Source: Prosopocoilus inquinatus
Taxonomy: Eukaryota; Arthropoda; Insecta; Coleoptera; Lucanidae
Length of the DNA stretch: 64,000 bases
Assembly (NCBI GenBank): GCA_036172665.1
Contig: JAYKNF010000015.1
Coordinates: 1,674,001 to 1,738,000, forward strand
Reading direction: 5' to 3'
A model generated the notes under the pieces. It was not told the DNA's origin. It made no database searches and was given only the letters and a program-made list of their open reading frames with translations. This document shows positions 34,201 through 48,917 of the stretch, piece after piece. A program made the translations under genes and the position numbers. Within the stretch, counting starts at the first letter, position 1; each line of letters begins with the position of its first letter.

Positions 34201-36593
34201 TCAAATAACAAGATAGATAAGTAAGGATCGATTAGATACATCACAGGAACAACGCTAAGACGTGTTATTTCTTTCAAAACTATTTCCAGCTCCTGCTGAG
34301 TCCGAGAACTTCGTATCTCACATCAGAGTTACTGGAGTTCATCGTAAAGTCAAATAACATGATAGATAAGTAAGGATCAATTAGATACATCCAGGAACAA
34401 CACTAATACGTGTTGTTTCGTTCAAAACTATTTCCAGCTCCTGTTGAGTCCGAGAACCTCGTATCTCACATCAGAGTTACTGGAGTCCATCGTAAAGTCA
34501 AATAACATGATAGATAAGTAAGGATCGATTAGATACATCACAGGAACGACGCTAATACGTGTTGTTTCGTTCAAAACTATTTCCAGCTCCTGCTGAGTCC
34601 GAGAACTTCATATCTCATATCAGAGGTACTGGAGTGCATCGTAACGTCAAATAACATGATAGATAAGTAAGGATCGATTAGATACATCACAGGAACAACG
34701 CTAATACGTGTTGTTTCGTTCAAAACTATTTCCAGCTTCTGCTGCGTTCGAAAACTTCGTATCTCAAATCAGAGTTACTGGAGTCCATCGTAACGTCAAA
34801 TAACAAGATAGATAAGTAAGGATCGATTAGATACATCACAGGAACAACGCTAATACGTGTTATTTCGTTCAAAACTATTTCCAGCTTCTGCTGCGTCCGA
34901 AAACTTGTTATCTCACATCAGAGATACTGGGGTCCATCGTAACTTGAAATAACATGATAGATAAGTAAGGATCTATTAGATACATCACAGCAACAACGCT
35001 AATACGTGTTATTTCGTTCAAAACTATATCCAGTTTCTGCTGCGTCCGAGAACTTCGTATCTCACATCAGAGTTACTGGAGTCCATCGTAAAGTCAAATA
35101 ACATGATAGATAAGTAAGGATCGATTAGATACATCACAGGGATAACGCTAATACGTGTTGTTTCGTTCAGAACTATTTCCAGCTCCTGCTGCGTCCGAGA
35201 ACTTCGTATCTCACATCAGAGTTACTGGAGTCCATCGTAACGTCAAATAACATGATAGATAAGTAATGATCGATTAGATACATCACAGGAACAACGCTAA
35301 TACGTGTTATTTCGTTCAAAACTGTTTCCAGCTCCTGCTGAGTCCGAGAACTTCGTATCTCACATCAGAGATAATGGAGCCCGTTGAAACGTCAAATAAC
35401 ATGATAGATAAGTAAGGATCGATTAGACACATCACAGGAACAACGCTAATACCTGTTATTTCGTACAAAATTATTTCCAGCTCCTGCTGAGTCCGAGAAC
35501 TTCGTATCTCACATCAGAGTTACTGGAGTCGATCGTAAAGTCAAATAACATGATAGATAAGTAAGGATCGATTAGATACATCATAGGAACAACGCTAATA
35601 CGTGTTGTTTCGTTCAAAACTATTTCCAGCTTCTGCTGCGTCCGAAAACTTCGTATCTCACATCAGAGTTACTGGAGTCCATCGTAACGTCAAATAACAA
35701 GATAGATAAGTAAGGATCGATTAGATACATCACAGGAACAACGCTAATACCTGTTACTTCGTTCAAAACTATTTCCAGCTCCTGCTGAGTCCGAGAACTT
35801 CGTATCTCACATCAGAGTTACTGGAGTCCATCGTAACGTCAAATAACATGATAGATAAGTAAGGATCGATTAGATACATCACAGGAACAACGCTAATACG
35901 TGTTGTTTCGTTCAAAACTATTTCCAGGTTCAGCTGCGTCCGAGAACTTCGTGTCTCACATCAGAGTTACTGGAATCCATCGTAACGTGAAATAACATGA
36001 TAGATAAGTAAGGATCGATTAGATACATCACAGGAACAACGCTAATACGTGTTGTTTCGTTCAAAATTATTTCCAGCTTCTGCTGCGTCCGAAAATTTCG
36101 TATCTCACATCAGAGTTACTGGAGTCCGTTGAAACGTCAAATAACATGATAGATAAGTAAAGATCGATTAGACACATCACAGGAACAACGCTAATACGTG
36201 TTGTTTCGTTCAAAACTATACCCAGCTTCTGCTGCGTCCGAGAACTTCGTATCTCACATCAGAGTTACTGGAGTCCATCGTAACGTGAAATAACATGATA
36301 GATAAGTAAGGATCGATTAGATACATCACAGGAACAACGCTAATACGTGTTATTTCGTTCAAAACTATTTCCAGCTTCTGCTGCGTCCGAAAACTTGTTA
36401 TCTCACATCAGAGATACTGGGGTCCATCGTAACTTGAAATAACATGATAGATAAGTAAGGATCGATTAGATACATCACAGGAACAACGCTAATACGTGTT
36501 GTTTCGTTCAAAACTATTTCCAGGTTCAGCTGCGTCCGAGAACTTCGTGTCTCACATCAGAGTTACTGGAATCCATCGTAACGTGAAATAACA

Positions 36594-39500
36594 TGATAGA
36601 TAAGTAAGGATCGATTAGATACATCACAGGAACAACGCTAATACGTGTTGTTTCGTTCAAAACTATTTCCAGCTCCTGTTGAGTCCGAGAACCTCGTATC
36701 TCACATCAGAGTTACTGGAGTCCATCGTAAAGTCAAATAACATGATAGATAAGTAAGGATCGATTAGATACATCACAGGAACGACGCTAATACGTGTTGT
36801 TTCGTTCAAAACTATTTCCAGCTCCTGCTGACTCCGAGAACTTCGTATCTCACATCAGAGGTACTGGAGTGCATCGTAACGTCAAATAACATGATAGATA
36901 AGTAAGGATCGATTAGACACATCACAGGAACAACGCTAATACGTGTTGTTTCGTTCAAAACTATTTCCAGCTTCTGCTGCGTCCGAAAACTTGGTATCTC
37001 ACATCAGAGTTACTGGGGTCCATCGTAACTTGAAATAGCATGATAGATAAGTAAGGATCGATTAGATACATCACAGGAACAACGCTAATACGTGTTGTTT
37101 CCTTCAAAACTATTTGCAGCTTCTGCTGCGTCCGAGAACTTCGTATCTCACATCAGAGTTACTGGAGTGCATCGTAACGTCAAATAACAAGATAGATAAG
37201 TAAGGATCGATTAGATACATCACAGGAACAACGCTAATACGTGTTGTTTCGTTCAAAACTATTTCCAGCTTCTGCTGCGTTCGAAAACTTCGTATCTCAA
37301 ATCAGAGTTACTGGAGTCCATCGTAACGTCAAATAACAAGATAGATAAGTAAGGATCGATTAGATACATCACAGGAACAACGCTAATACGTGTTATTTCG
37401 TTCAAAACCATTTCCAGCTCCTGCTGAGTCCGAGAACCTCGTATCTCACATCAGAGTTACTGGAGTCCGTTGAAACGTCAAATAACATAGTAGATAAGTA
37501 AGGATCGATTAGATACATCACAGGAACAACGCTAATATGTGTTGTTTCGTTCAGAACTATTTCCAGCTCCTGCTGCGTCCGAGAACTTCGTATCTCACAT
37601 CAGAGTTACTGGAGTCCATCGCAACGTTAAATAACATGATAGATAAGTAAAGCTCGATTAGATACATCACAGGAACAACGCTAATACGTGTCATCTCGTT
37701 CAAAACTATTTCCACATCCTGCTGAGTCCGAGAACTTCGTATCTCACATCAGAGTTATTGGAGTTCATCGTAAAGTCAAATAACATGATAGATAAGTAAG
37801 GATCGATTAGATACCTCACAGGAACAATGCTAATACGTGTTGTTTCGCTCAAAACTATTTCCAGCTTCTGCTGCGTCCGAGGACTTCGTATCTCACATCA
37901 GAGTTACTGGAGTCCATCGTAACGTCAAATAACAAGATAGATAAGTAAGGATCGATTAGATACATCACAGGAACAACGCTAATACGTGTTATTTCGTTCA
38001 AAACTATTTCCAGCTCCTGCTGAGTCCGAGAACCTCGTATCTCACATCAGAGTTACTGGAGTCCGCTGAAACTTCAAATAACATAGTAGATAAGTAAGGA
38101 TCGATTAGATACATCACAGGAACAACGCTAATACGTGTTTTTTCGTTCAAAACTATTTCCAGCTTCTGCTGCGTCCGAGAACTTCGTATCTCACATCAGA
38201 GGTACTGGAGTACGTCGCAACGTCAAATAACATGATAGATAAGTAAGGATCGATTAGATACATCACACTAACAACGCTAATACGTGTTGTTTCGTTCAAA
38301 ACTATTTCCAGCTCCTGCTGAGTCCGAGAACTTCGTATCTCACATCAGAGTTACTGGAGTCCGTTGAAACGTCAAATAACATAGTAGATAAGTAAGGATC
38401 GATTAGATACATCACAGGAACAACGTTAATACGTGTTGTTTCGTTCAGAACTATTTCCAGCTCCTGCTGAGTCCGAGAACTTCGTATCACACATCAGAGT
38501 TACTGGAGTCCATCGCAACGTCAAATATCATGATAGATAAGTTAGGATCGATTAGATACATCACAGGAACAACGCTAATACGTGTTATCTCGTTCAAAAC
38601 TATTTCCAGCTATTGCTGAGTCCGAGAATTTCGTATCTCACATCAGAGTTACTGGAGTCCGTTGAAACGTCAAATAACATGATAGATAAGTAAGGATCGA
38701 TTAGATACATCACAAGAACAACGCTAATACGTGTTATTTCGTTCAAAACTATTTCCAGCTCCTGCTGAGTCCGAGAGCTTCGTATCTCATATCAGAGTTA
38801 CTGGAGTCCGTTGAAACGTTAAATAACATAGTAGATAAGTAAGGATCGCTTAGATACATCACAGGAACAACGCTAATACGTGTTATTTCGTTCAAAACTA
38901 TTTCCAGCTCCTGCTGAGTCCGAGAACTTCGTATCTCACATCAGAGTTACTGAAGTCCGTTGAAACGTCAAATAACATAGTAGATGAGTAAGGATCGATT
39001 AGATACATCACAGGAACAACGCTAATACGTGTTGTTTCGTTCAGAACTATTTCCAGCTCCTGCCGCGTCCGAGAATTTCGTATCTCACATCAGAGATACT
39101 GGAGTCCATCGTAACGTCAAATAACATGATAGATAAGTCAGGATCGATTAGATACATCACAGGAACAACGCTAATACGTGTTGTTTCGTTCAGAACTATT
39201 TCCAGCTCCTGCTGCGTCCGAGAAGTTCGTATCTCACATCAGAGTTACTGGAGTCCATCGTAACGTTAAATAACATGATAGATAAGTAAGGATCGATTAG
39301 ATACATCACAGGAACAACGCTAATACGTGTTGTTTCGTTCAGAACTATTTCCAGCTCCTGCTGCGTCCGAGAACATCGTATCTCACCTCAGAGTTACTGG
39401 AGTCCATCGTAACGTCAAATAACATGATAGATAAGTAAGGATCGATTAGATACATCACAGGAACAACGCTAATACGTGTTGTTTCGTTCAGAAATATTTC

Positions 39501-42500
39501 CAGCTCCTGCTGAGTCCGAGAGCTTCGTATCTCATATCAGAGTTACTGGAGTCCGTTGAAACGTTAAATAACATAGTAGATAAGTAAGGATCGCTTAGAT
39601 ACATCACAGGAACAACGCTGATACGTGTTATTTCGTTCAAAACTATTTTCACCTCCTGCTGAGTCCGAGAACTTCGTATCTCACATCAGAGTTACTGGAG
39701 TCCGTTGAAACGTCAAATAACATAGTAGATAAGTAAGCATCGATTAGATACATCACAGGAACAACGCTAATACGTGTTTTTTCGTTCAAAATTATTTCCA
39801 GCTTCTGCTGCGTCCGAGAACATCGTATCTCACATCAGAGGTACTGGAGTGCATCGTAACGTCAAATAACATGATAGATAAGTAAGGATCGATTAGATAC
39901 ATCACAGGAACAACGCTAATACGTGTTGTTTCGTTCAGAACTATTTCCAGCTCCTGCCGCGTCCGAGAATTTCGTATCTCACATCAGAGTTACTGGAGTC
40001 CATCGTAACGTCAAATAACATGATAGATAAGTAAGGATCGATTAGATACATCACAGGAACAACGCTAATACGTGTTGTTTCGTTCAGAACTATTTCCAGC
40101 TCCTGCTGCGTCCGAGAACATCGTATCTCACCTCAGAGTTACTGGAGTCCATCGTAACGTTAAATAACATGATAGATAAGTAAAGATCGGTTAGATATAT
40201 CACATGAACAACGCTAACAGGTGTTGTTTCGTTCAAAACTATTTCCAGTTTCTGCTGCGTTCGAGAAATTCTTATCTCACATCAGAGTTACTGGAGTCCA
40301 TCGAAACGTCAAATAACACGAAAGATAGTAAAGATCGATTAGATATATCACATGAACAACGCTAACACGTGTTGTTTCTTTCAAAACTATTTCCAGGTTC
40401 TGCTGCGTCCGAGAACTTCGTATCTCACATCAGAGTTACTGGAGTCCATCGAAACGTCAAATAGCACGAAAGATAGTAAAGATCGGTTAGATACATCAAA
40501 GGAACAACGCTAACACGTGTTGTTTCGTTCAAAACTATTTCCAGTTTCTGCTGCGTCCGAGAACTTCGTTTCTCACATCAGAGTTACTGGAGTCCGTCGA
40601 AACGTCAAGCAACATGAAAGATGGTAAAGATCGGTTAGATACATCACAGGAACAACGCTAGCACGTGCTGTATCCTTCAAAACTATCTCCAGCTTCTGCT
40701 GCGTCCGAGAAATTCTTATCTCACATCAGAGTTACTGGAGTCCATCGAAACGTCAAATAAGATGAAAGATAGCAAAGATCGGTTTGATATATCACAGGAA
40801 CAACGCTAGTACTTGTTGATTCGTTCAAAACTATTTCCAGCTGCTGCTGCGTCCGAGAACTTCATATCTCACATCAGCGTTACTGGAGTCCACCGAAACG
40901 TCAAATAACACGAAAGATAGTAAAGATCGGTTAGATATATCACATGAACAACGCTAACACGTGTTGTTTCTTTCAAAACTATTTCCAGTTTCTGCTGCGT
41001 CCGAGAACTTCGTATCTCACATCTGAGTTACTGGAGTCCATCGAAACGTCAAATAACACGAAAGATAGTAAAGATCGGTTAGATATATCACATGAACAAC
41101 GCTAACACGTGTTGTTTCGGTCAAAACTATTTCCAGTTTCTGCTGCGTCTGAGAACTTCGTATATCACATGAGAGTTACTGGAGTCCATCGAAACGTCAA
41201 ATAACACGAAAGATAGTAAAGATCGGTTAGATATATCACATGTACAACGCTAACACGTGTTGTTTCGTTCAAAACTATTTCCAGTTTCTGCTGCGTCCGA
41301 GAACTTCGTATCTCACATCAGAGTTACTGGAGTCCATCGAAACATCAAATAACACGAAGGATAGTAAAGATCTGTTAGATATATCACATGAACAACGCTA
41401 ACACTTGTAGTTTCGTTCAAAACTATTTCCAGCTTTTGCTGCGTCCGAGAAATTCTTATCTCACATCAGAGTTACTGGAGTCCATCGAAACGTCAAATAA
41501 TATGAAAGATAGCAAAGATCGGTTAGATACATCACAGGAACAACGCTAGCACGTGTTGATTCGTTCAAAACTATTTCCAGTTTCTGCTGCGTCCGAGAAA
41601 TTCGTATATAACATCAGAGCTACTGGAATTCGTCGAAACGTCAAATAACATGAAAGATAGTAAAGATCGGTTAGATATATCACAGGAACAACGCTAGCAC
41701 GAGCTGTTTCCTTCAAAACTATCTCCAGCTTCTGCTGCGCCCGAGAAATTCTTATCTCACATCAGAGTTACTGGAGTCCATCGAAACGTCAAATAAGATG
41801 AAAGATAGCAAAGATCGGTTAGATATATCACAGGAACAACGCTAGCACGTGTTGATTCGTTCAAAACTATTTCCAGCTTCTGCTGCGTCCGAGAAATTCG
41901 TATCTCACATCAGAGTTACTGGAGTCCATCGAAACGTCAAATAATATGAAAGATAGCAAAGATCGGTTAGATACATCACAGGAACAACGCTAGCACGTGT
42001 TGATTCGTTCAAAACTATTTCCAGTTTCTGCTGGGTCCGAGAATTTCGTCTCTAACATCAGAGCTACTGGAGTTCGTCGAAACGTCAAACAACATGAAAG
42101 ATAGTAAAGATCGGTTAGATGTATCACATGAACAACGCTAACACGTGTTGTTTCGTTCAAAACTATTTCCAGCTTCTGCTGCACCCTAGAGCTTCTTATC
42201 TCACATCAGAGTTACTGGATTCCATCGAAACGTCAAATAACACGAAAGGTAGTAAAGATCGGTTAGATATATCACATGAACAACGCTAACACGTGTTGTT
42301 TCGTTCAAAACTATTTCCAGCTTCTGCTGCGTCCGAGAAATTCTTATCTCACATCAGAGTTACTGGAGGCCATCGAAACGTCAAATAACATGACAGATAG
42401 TAAAGATCGCTTAAACACATCACAGGAACAACGTTAGCACGTGTTGTTTCGTTAAAAACTATTTCCAGCTTCTGCTGCGTCCGAGAAATTCGTATCTCAC

Positions 42501-42905
42501 ATCAGAATTACTGGAGTCCTTCGAAACGTCAAACAACATGAAACATAGTAAAGATCGGTTAGATACATCACAGGAACAACGCTAGCACGTGTTGTTTCGT
42601 TCAGAACTATTTCCAGCTTCTGCTGCGTCCGAGAACTTCGTATCTCACATCAGAGTTACTGGAGTCCATCGACACGTCAAATAATATGAAGGATAGTAAA
42701 GATCGCTTAGATACATCACAGGAACAACGCTAGCACGTGTGTTTCCTTCAAAACTATTTCCAGCTTCTGCTGCGTCCGAGAAATTCTTATCTCACATCAC
42801 AGTTACTGGAGTCCATCGAAACGTCAAATAACACGAAAGATAGTAAAGATCGGTTAGATATATCACATGAACAACGCTAACACGTGTTGTTTCGTTCAAA
42901 ACTAT
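36594..42905 (+). repeat. Segmental duplication b, copy 1 (pairs with 50,652-56,517)
   Basis: A collinear series of rare variants recurs with an offset of 14,058 bp on the left, 13,760 in the middle and 13,612 on the right. The two steps, 298 and 148 bp, equal two type A monomers and one type B monomer present here but missing from copy 2. The duplication spans the A-to-B transition, so the transition itself was copied. Confidence 0.88.
40181..42905 (+). repeat. Satellite 2, type B block 1 (148-bp monomers)
   Basis: Type B monomers have AGTAAAGATCGGTTAGATA instead of AAGTAAGGATCGATTAGATA, one base fewer, and GCTAACACGTGTT or GCTAGCACGTGTT instead of GCTAATACGTGTT. The change from A occurs inside one monomer at 40,180/40,181. 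The return to A lies between 42,881 and 42,912, again inside a monomer. Two sub-forms are mixed: ATCACATGAAC with AACACGTG, and ATCACAGGAAC with AGCACGTG. Confidence 0.93.
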
Positions 42906-45120
42906 TTCCAGCTCCTGCTGCGTCCGAGAACATCGTATCTCACATCAGAGTTACTGGAGTCCATCGTAACTTCAAGTAACATGATAGATAAGTAAGGATC
43001 GATTAGATACATCACAGGAACAACGCTAATACGTGTTGTTTCGTTCAAAACTATTTCCAGCTCCTGTTGAGTCCGAGAACCTCGTATTTCACATCAGAGT
43101 TACTGGAGTCCATCGTAAAGTCAAATAACATGATAGATAAGTAAGGATCGATTAGATACTTCACAGGAACGACGCTAATACGTGTTGTTTCGTTAAAAAA
43201 CTATTTCCAGCTCCTGCTGAGTCCGAGAACTTCGTATCTCATATCAGAGGTACTGGAGTGCATCGTAACGTCAAATAACATGATAGATAAGTAAGGATCG
43301 ATTAGATACATCACAGGAACAACGCTAATACGTGTTGTTTCGTTCAAAACTATTTCCAGCTTCTGCTGCGTCCGAAAACTTGGTATATCACATCAGAGTT
43401 ACTGGGGTCCATCGTAACTTGAAATAACATGATAGATAAGTAAGGATCGATTAGATACAGCACAGGAACAACGCTAATACGTGTTGTTTCGTTCAAAACA
43501 ATTTCCAGCATCTGCTGCGTCCGAGAACTTCGTATCTCACATCAGAGTTACTGGAGTGCATCGTAACGTCAAATAGCAAGATAGATAAGTAAGGATCGAT
43601 TAGATACATCGCAGGAACAACGCTAATACGTGTTGTTTCGTTCAAAACTATTTCCAGCTTCTGCTGCGTTCGAAAACTTCGTATCTCAAATCAGAGTTAC
43701 TGGAGTCCATCGTAACGTCAAATAACAAGATAGATAAGTAAGGATCGATTAGATACATCACAGGAACAACGCTAATACGTGTTGTTTCGTTCAAAACTAT
43801 TTCCAGCTTCTGCTGCGTCCGAAAACTTGGTATCTCACATCAGAGTTACTGGAGTCCATCGTAACTTGAAATAACATGATAGATAAGTAAGGATAGATTA
43901 GATACATCGCAGGAGCAACGCTAATACGTGTTGTTTCGTTCAAAACTATTTCCAGCTTCTGCTGCGTCCGAAAACTTGTTATCTCACATCAGAGTTACTG
44001 GGGTCCATCGTAACTTAAAATAACATGATAGATAAGTAAGGATCGATTAGATACATCACAGCAACAACGCTAATACGTGTTATTTCGTTCAAAACAATAT
44101 CCAGTTTCTGCTGCGTCCGAGAACTTCGTATCTCACATCAGAGTTACTGGAGTGCATCGTAACGTCAAAAAACAAGATAGATAAGTAAGGATCGATTAGA
44201 TACATCACAGGAACCACGCTAATACGTGTTTTTTCGTTCAAAACTATTTCCAGCTTCTGCTGCGTCCGAGAACTTCGTATCTCACATCAGAGGTACTGGA
44301 GTGCATCGTAACGTCAAATAACATGATAGATAAGTAAGGATCGATTAGATACATCACAGGAACAACGCTAATACGTGTTGTTTCGTTCAAAACTATTTCC
44401 AGCTTCTGCTGCGTCCGAAAACTTGGTATCTCACATCAAAGTTACTGGGGTCCATCGTAACTTGAAATAACATGATAGATAAGTAAGGATCGATTAGATA
44501 CATCACAGGAACAACGCTAATACGTGTTGTTTCGTTCAGAACTATTTCCAGCTTCTGCTGCGTCCGAAAACTTGTTATCTCACATCAGAGTTACTGGGGT
44601 CCATCGTAACTTGAAACAACATGATAGATAAGTAAGGATCGATTAGATACATCACAGCAACAACGCTAATACGTGTTATTTCGTTCAAAACAATATCCAG
44701 TTTCTGCTGCGTCCGAGAACTTCGTATCTCACATCAGAGTTACTGGAGTGCATCGTAACGTCAAACAACAAGATAGATAAGTAAGGATCGATTAGATACA
44801 TCACAGGAACCACGCTAATACGTGTTTTTTCGTTCAAAACTATTTCCAGCTTCTGCTGCGTCCGAGAACTTCGTATCTCACATCAGAGGTACTGGAGTGC
44901 ATCGTAACGTCAAATAACATGATAGATAAGTAAGGATCGATTAGATACATCACAGGAACAACGCTAATACGTGTTGTTTCGTTCAAAACTATTTCAAGCT
45001 TCTGCTGCGTCCGAAAACTTGGTATCTCACATCAAAGTTACTGGGGTCCATCGTAACTTGAAATAACATGATAGATAAGTAAGGATCGATTAGATACATC
45101 ACAGGAACAACGCTAATACC

Positions 45121-45183
45121 TGTTTTTTAAGATAGATAAGTAAGGATCGATTAGATACATCACAGGAACAACGCTAATACGTG
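45121..45183 (+). repeat. Truncated satellite 2 monomer, poly-T junction (copy 4)
   Basis: Carries AATACCTG upstream like the 26,034 copy and the same downstream variants (TTCTGATGCG, AAGTAAGTAAGG). The segment around 26.0-26.4 kb therefore has a second copy about 19 kb away. Confidence 0.85.
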
Positions 45184-46789
45184 TTGTTTCGTTCAAAATT
45201 ATTTCCAGCTTCTGATGCGTCCGAAAACTTCGTATCTCAAATCAGAGTTACTGGAGTCCATCGTAACGTCAAATAACAAGATAAGTAAGTAAGGATCGAT
45301 TAGATACATCACAGGAACAACGCTAATACGTGTTATTTCGTTCAAAACTGTTTCCAGCTCCTGCTGAGTCCGAGAAATTCGTATCTCATATCAGAGTTAC
45401 TGGAGTCCGTTGAAACGTCAAATAACATAGTAGATGAGTAAGGATCGATTAGATTCATCACAGGAACAACGCTAATACGTGTTGTTTCGTTCAGAACTAT
45501 TTCCAGCTCCTGCTGCGTCCGAGAATTTCGTATCTCACATCAGAGTTACTGGAGTCCATCGTAACGTCAAATAACATGATAGATAAGTAAGGATCGATTA
45601 GATACATCACAGGAACGACGCTAATACGTGTTGTTTCGTTCAAAACTATTTCCAGCTCCTGCTGAGTCCGAGAACTTCGTATCTCATATCAGAGGTACTG
45701 GAGTGCATCGTAACGTCAAATAACATGATAGATAAGTAAGGATCGATTAGATACATCACAGGAACAACGCTAATACGTGTTCTTTCGTTCAAAACTATTT
45801 CCAGCTTCTGCTGCGTCCGAAAACTTGGTATATCACATCAGAGTTACTGGGGTCCATCGTAACTTGAAATAACATGATAGATAAGTAAGGATCGATTAGA
45901 TACAGCACAGGAACAACGCTAATACGTGTTGTTTCGTTCAAAACAATTTCCAGCATCTGCTGCGTCCGAGAACTTCGTATCTCACATCAGAGTTACTGGA
46001 GTGCATCGTAACGTCAAATAACAAGATAGATAAGTAAGGATCGATTAGATACATCGCAGGAACAACGCTAATACGTGTTGTTTCGTTCAAAACTATTTCC
46101 AGCTTCTGCTGCGTTCGAAAACTTCGTATCTCAAATCAGAGTTACTGGAGTCCATCGTAACGTCAAATAACAAGATAGATAAGTAAGGATCGATTAGATA
46201 CATCACAGGAACAACGCTAATACGTGTTGTTTCGTTCAAAACTATTTCCAGCTTCTGCTGCGTCCGAAAACTTGGTATCTCACATCAGAGTTACTGGAGT
46301 CCATCGTAACTTGAAATAACATGATAGATAAGTAAGGATAGATTAGATACATCGCAGGAACAACGCTAATACGTGTTGTTTCGTTCAAAACTATTTCCAG
46401 CTTCTGCTGCGTCCGAAAACTTGTTATCTCACATCAGAGTTACTGGGGTCCATCGTAACTTGAAATAACATGATAGATAAGTAAGGATCGATTAGATACA
46501 TCACAGCAACAACGCTAATACGTGTTATTTCGTTCAAAAAAATATCCAGTTTCTGCTGCGTCCGAGAACTTCGTATCTCACATCAGAGTTACTGGAGCGC
46601 ATCGTAACGTCAAACAACAAGATAGATAAGTAAGGATCGATTAGATACATCACAGGAACCACGCTAATACGTGTTTTTTCGTTCAAAACTATTTCCAGCT
46701 CCTGCTGCGTCCGAGAACATCTTATCTCACATCAGAGTTACTGGAGTCCATCGTAACTTCAAATAACATGATAGATAAGTAAGGATCGA

Positions 46790-48917
46790 TTAGATACATC
46801 ACAGGAACGACGCTAATACGTGTTGTTTCGTTCAAAATTATTTCCAGCTCCTGCTGACTCCGAGAACTTCGTATCTCACATCAGAGGTACTGGAGTGCAT
46901 CGTAACGTCAAATAACATGATAGATAAGTAAGGATCGATTAGATACATCACAGGAACAACGCTAATATGTGTTGTTTCGTTCAAAACTATTTCCAGCTCC
47001 TGCTGAGTCCGAGAACTTCGTATCTCACATCAGAGTTACTGGGGTCCATCGTAACTTGAAATAACATGATAGATAAGTAAGGATCGATTAGATACATCAC
47101 AGGAACAACGCTAATACGTGTTGTTTCGTTCAAAACTATTTGCAGCTTCTACTGCGTCCGAGAACTTCGTATCTCACATCAGAGTTACTGGAGTGCATCG
47201 TAACGTCAAATAACAAGATAGATAAGTAAGGATCGATTAGATACATCACAGGAACAACGCTAACACGTGTTGTTTCGTTCAAAACTATTTCCAGCTTCTG
47301 CTGCGTTCGAAAACTTCGTATCTCAAATCAGAGTTACTGGAGTCCATCGTAACGTCAAATAACAAGATAGATAAGTAAGGATCGATTATATACATCACAG
47401 GAACAACGCTAATACGTGTAATACGTGTTATTTCGTTCAAAACTATTTCCAGCTCCTGCTGAGTCCGAGAACCTCGTATCTCACATCAGAGTTACTGGAG
47501 TCCGTTGAAACGTCAAATAACATAGTAGATAAGTAAGGATCGATTAGATACATCACAGGAACAACGCTAATATGTGTTGTTTCGTTCAGAACTATTTCCA
47601 GCTCCTGCTGCGTCCCAGAACTTCGTATCTCACATCAGAGTTACTGGAGTCCATCGCAACGTTAAATAACATGATAGATAAGTAAAGCTCGATTAGATAC
47701 ATCACAGGAACAACGCTAATACGTGTCATCTCGTTCAAAACTATTTCCACATCCTGCTGAGTCCGAGAACTTCGTATCTCACATCAGAGTTATTGGAGTT
47801 CATCGTAAAGTCAAATAACATGATAGATAAGTAAGGATCGATTAGATACCTCACAGGAACAATGCTAATACGTGTTGTTTCGCTCAAAACTATTTCCAGC
47901 TTCTGCTGCGTCCGAAGACTTCGTATCTCACATCAGAGTTACTGGAGTCCATCGTAACGTCAAATAACAAGATAGATAAGTAAGGATCGATTAGATACAT
48001 CACAGGAACAACGCTAATACGTGTTATTTCGTTCAAAACTATTTCCAGCTCCTGCTGAGTCCGAGAACCTCGTATCTCACATCAGAGTTACTGGAGTCCG
48101 TTGAAACGTCAAATAACATAGTAGATAAGTAAGGATCGATTAGATACATCACAGGAACAACGCTAATACGTGTTTTTTCGTTCAAAACTATTTCCAGCTT
48201 CTGCTGCGTCCGAGAACTTCGTATCTCACATCAGAGGTACTGGAGTACGTCGTAACGTCAAATAACATGATAGATAAGTAAGGATCGATTAGATACATCA
48301 CACTAACAACGCTAATACGTGTTGTTTCGTTCAAAACTATTTCCAGCTTCTGCTGCGTCCGAAAACTTGGTATCTCACATCTGAGTTACTGGAGTCCATC
48401 GTAACGTCAAATAACAAAATAGATAAGTAAGGATCGATTAGATACATCACAGGAACAACGCTAATACGTGTTATTTCGTTCAGAACTATTTCCAGCTCCT
48501 GCTGAGTCCGAGAACTTCGTATCACACATCAGAGTTACTGGAGTCCATCGCAACGTCAAATATCATGATAGATAAGTAAGGATCGATTAGATACATCACA
48601 GGAACAACGCTAATACGTGTTATCTCGTTCAGAACTATTTCCAGCTATTGCTGAGTCCGAGAATTTCGTATCTCACATCAGAGTTACTGGAGTCCGTTGA
48701 AACGTCAAATAACATGATAGATAAGTAAGGATCGATTAGATACATCACAAGAACAACGCTAATACATGTTGTTTCGTTCAAAACTATTTCCAGCTCCTGC
48801 TGAGTCCGAGAACTTCGTATATCATATCAGAGTTACTGGAGTCCGTTGAAACGTCAAATAACATAGTAGAAAAGTAAGGATCGCTTAGATACATCACAGG
48901 AACAACGCTAATACGTG
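46790..48917 (+). repeat. Partial third copy of segmental duplication b
   Basis: Collinear with 36,764-38,882 at an offset of 10,026 bp, then 10,035 bp after a 9-bp insertion (a doubled AATACGTGT at 47,411-47,429). One patch near 48,340-48,465 does not match its counterpart near 38,305-38,430. Confidence 0.8.

Larger units (their letters stand above)
20446..40180 (+). repeat. Satellite 2, type A block 1 (149-bp monomers)
   Basis: Type A monomers are recognised by AAGTAAGGATCGATTAG and GCTAATACGTGTTRTTTCG. They mix several haplotypes: CTCCTGCTGAG or CTTCTGCTGCG, ATCGTAACGTC or GTTGAAACGTC, and AACATGATAG, AACAAGATAG or AACATAGTAG. The block contains one inverted monomer (24,857-24,988), three truncated monomers and several internal multi-monomer duplications. 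Confidence 0.95.
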
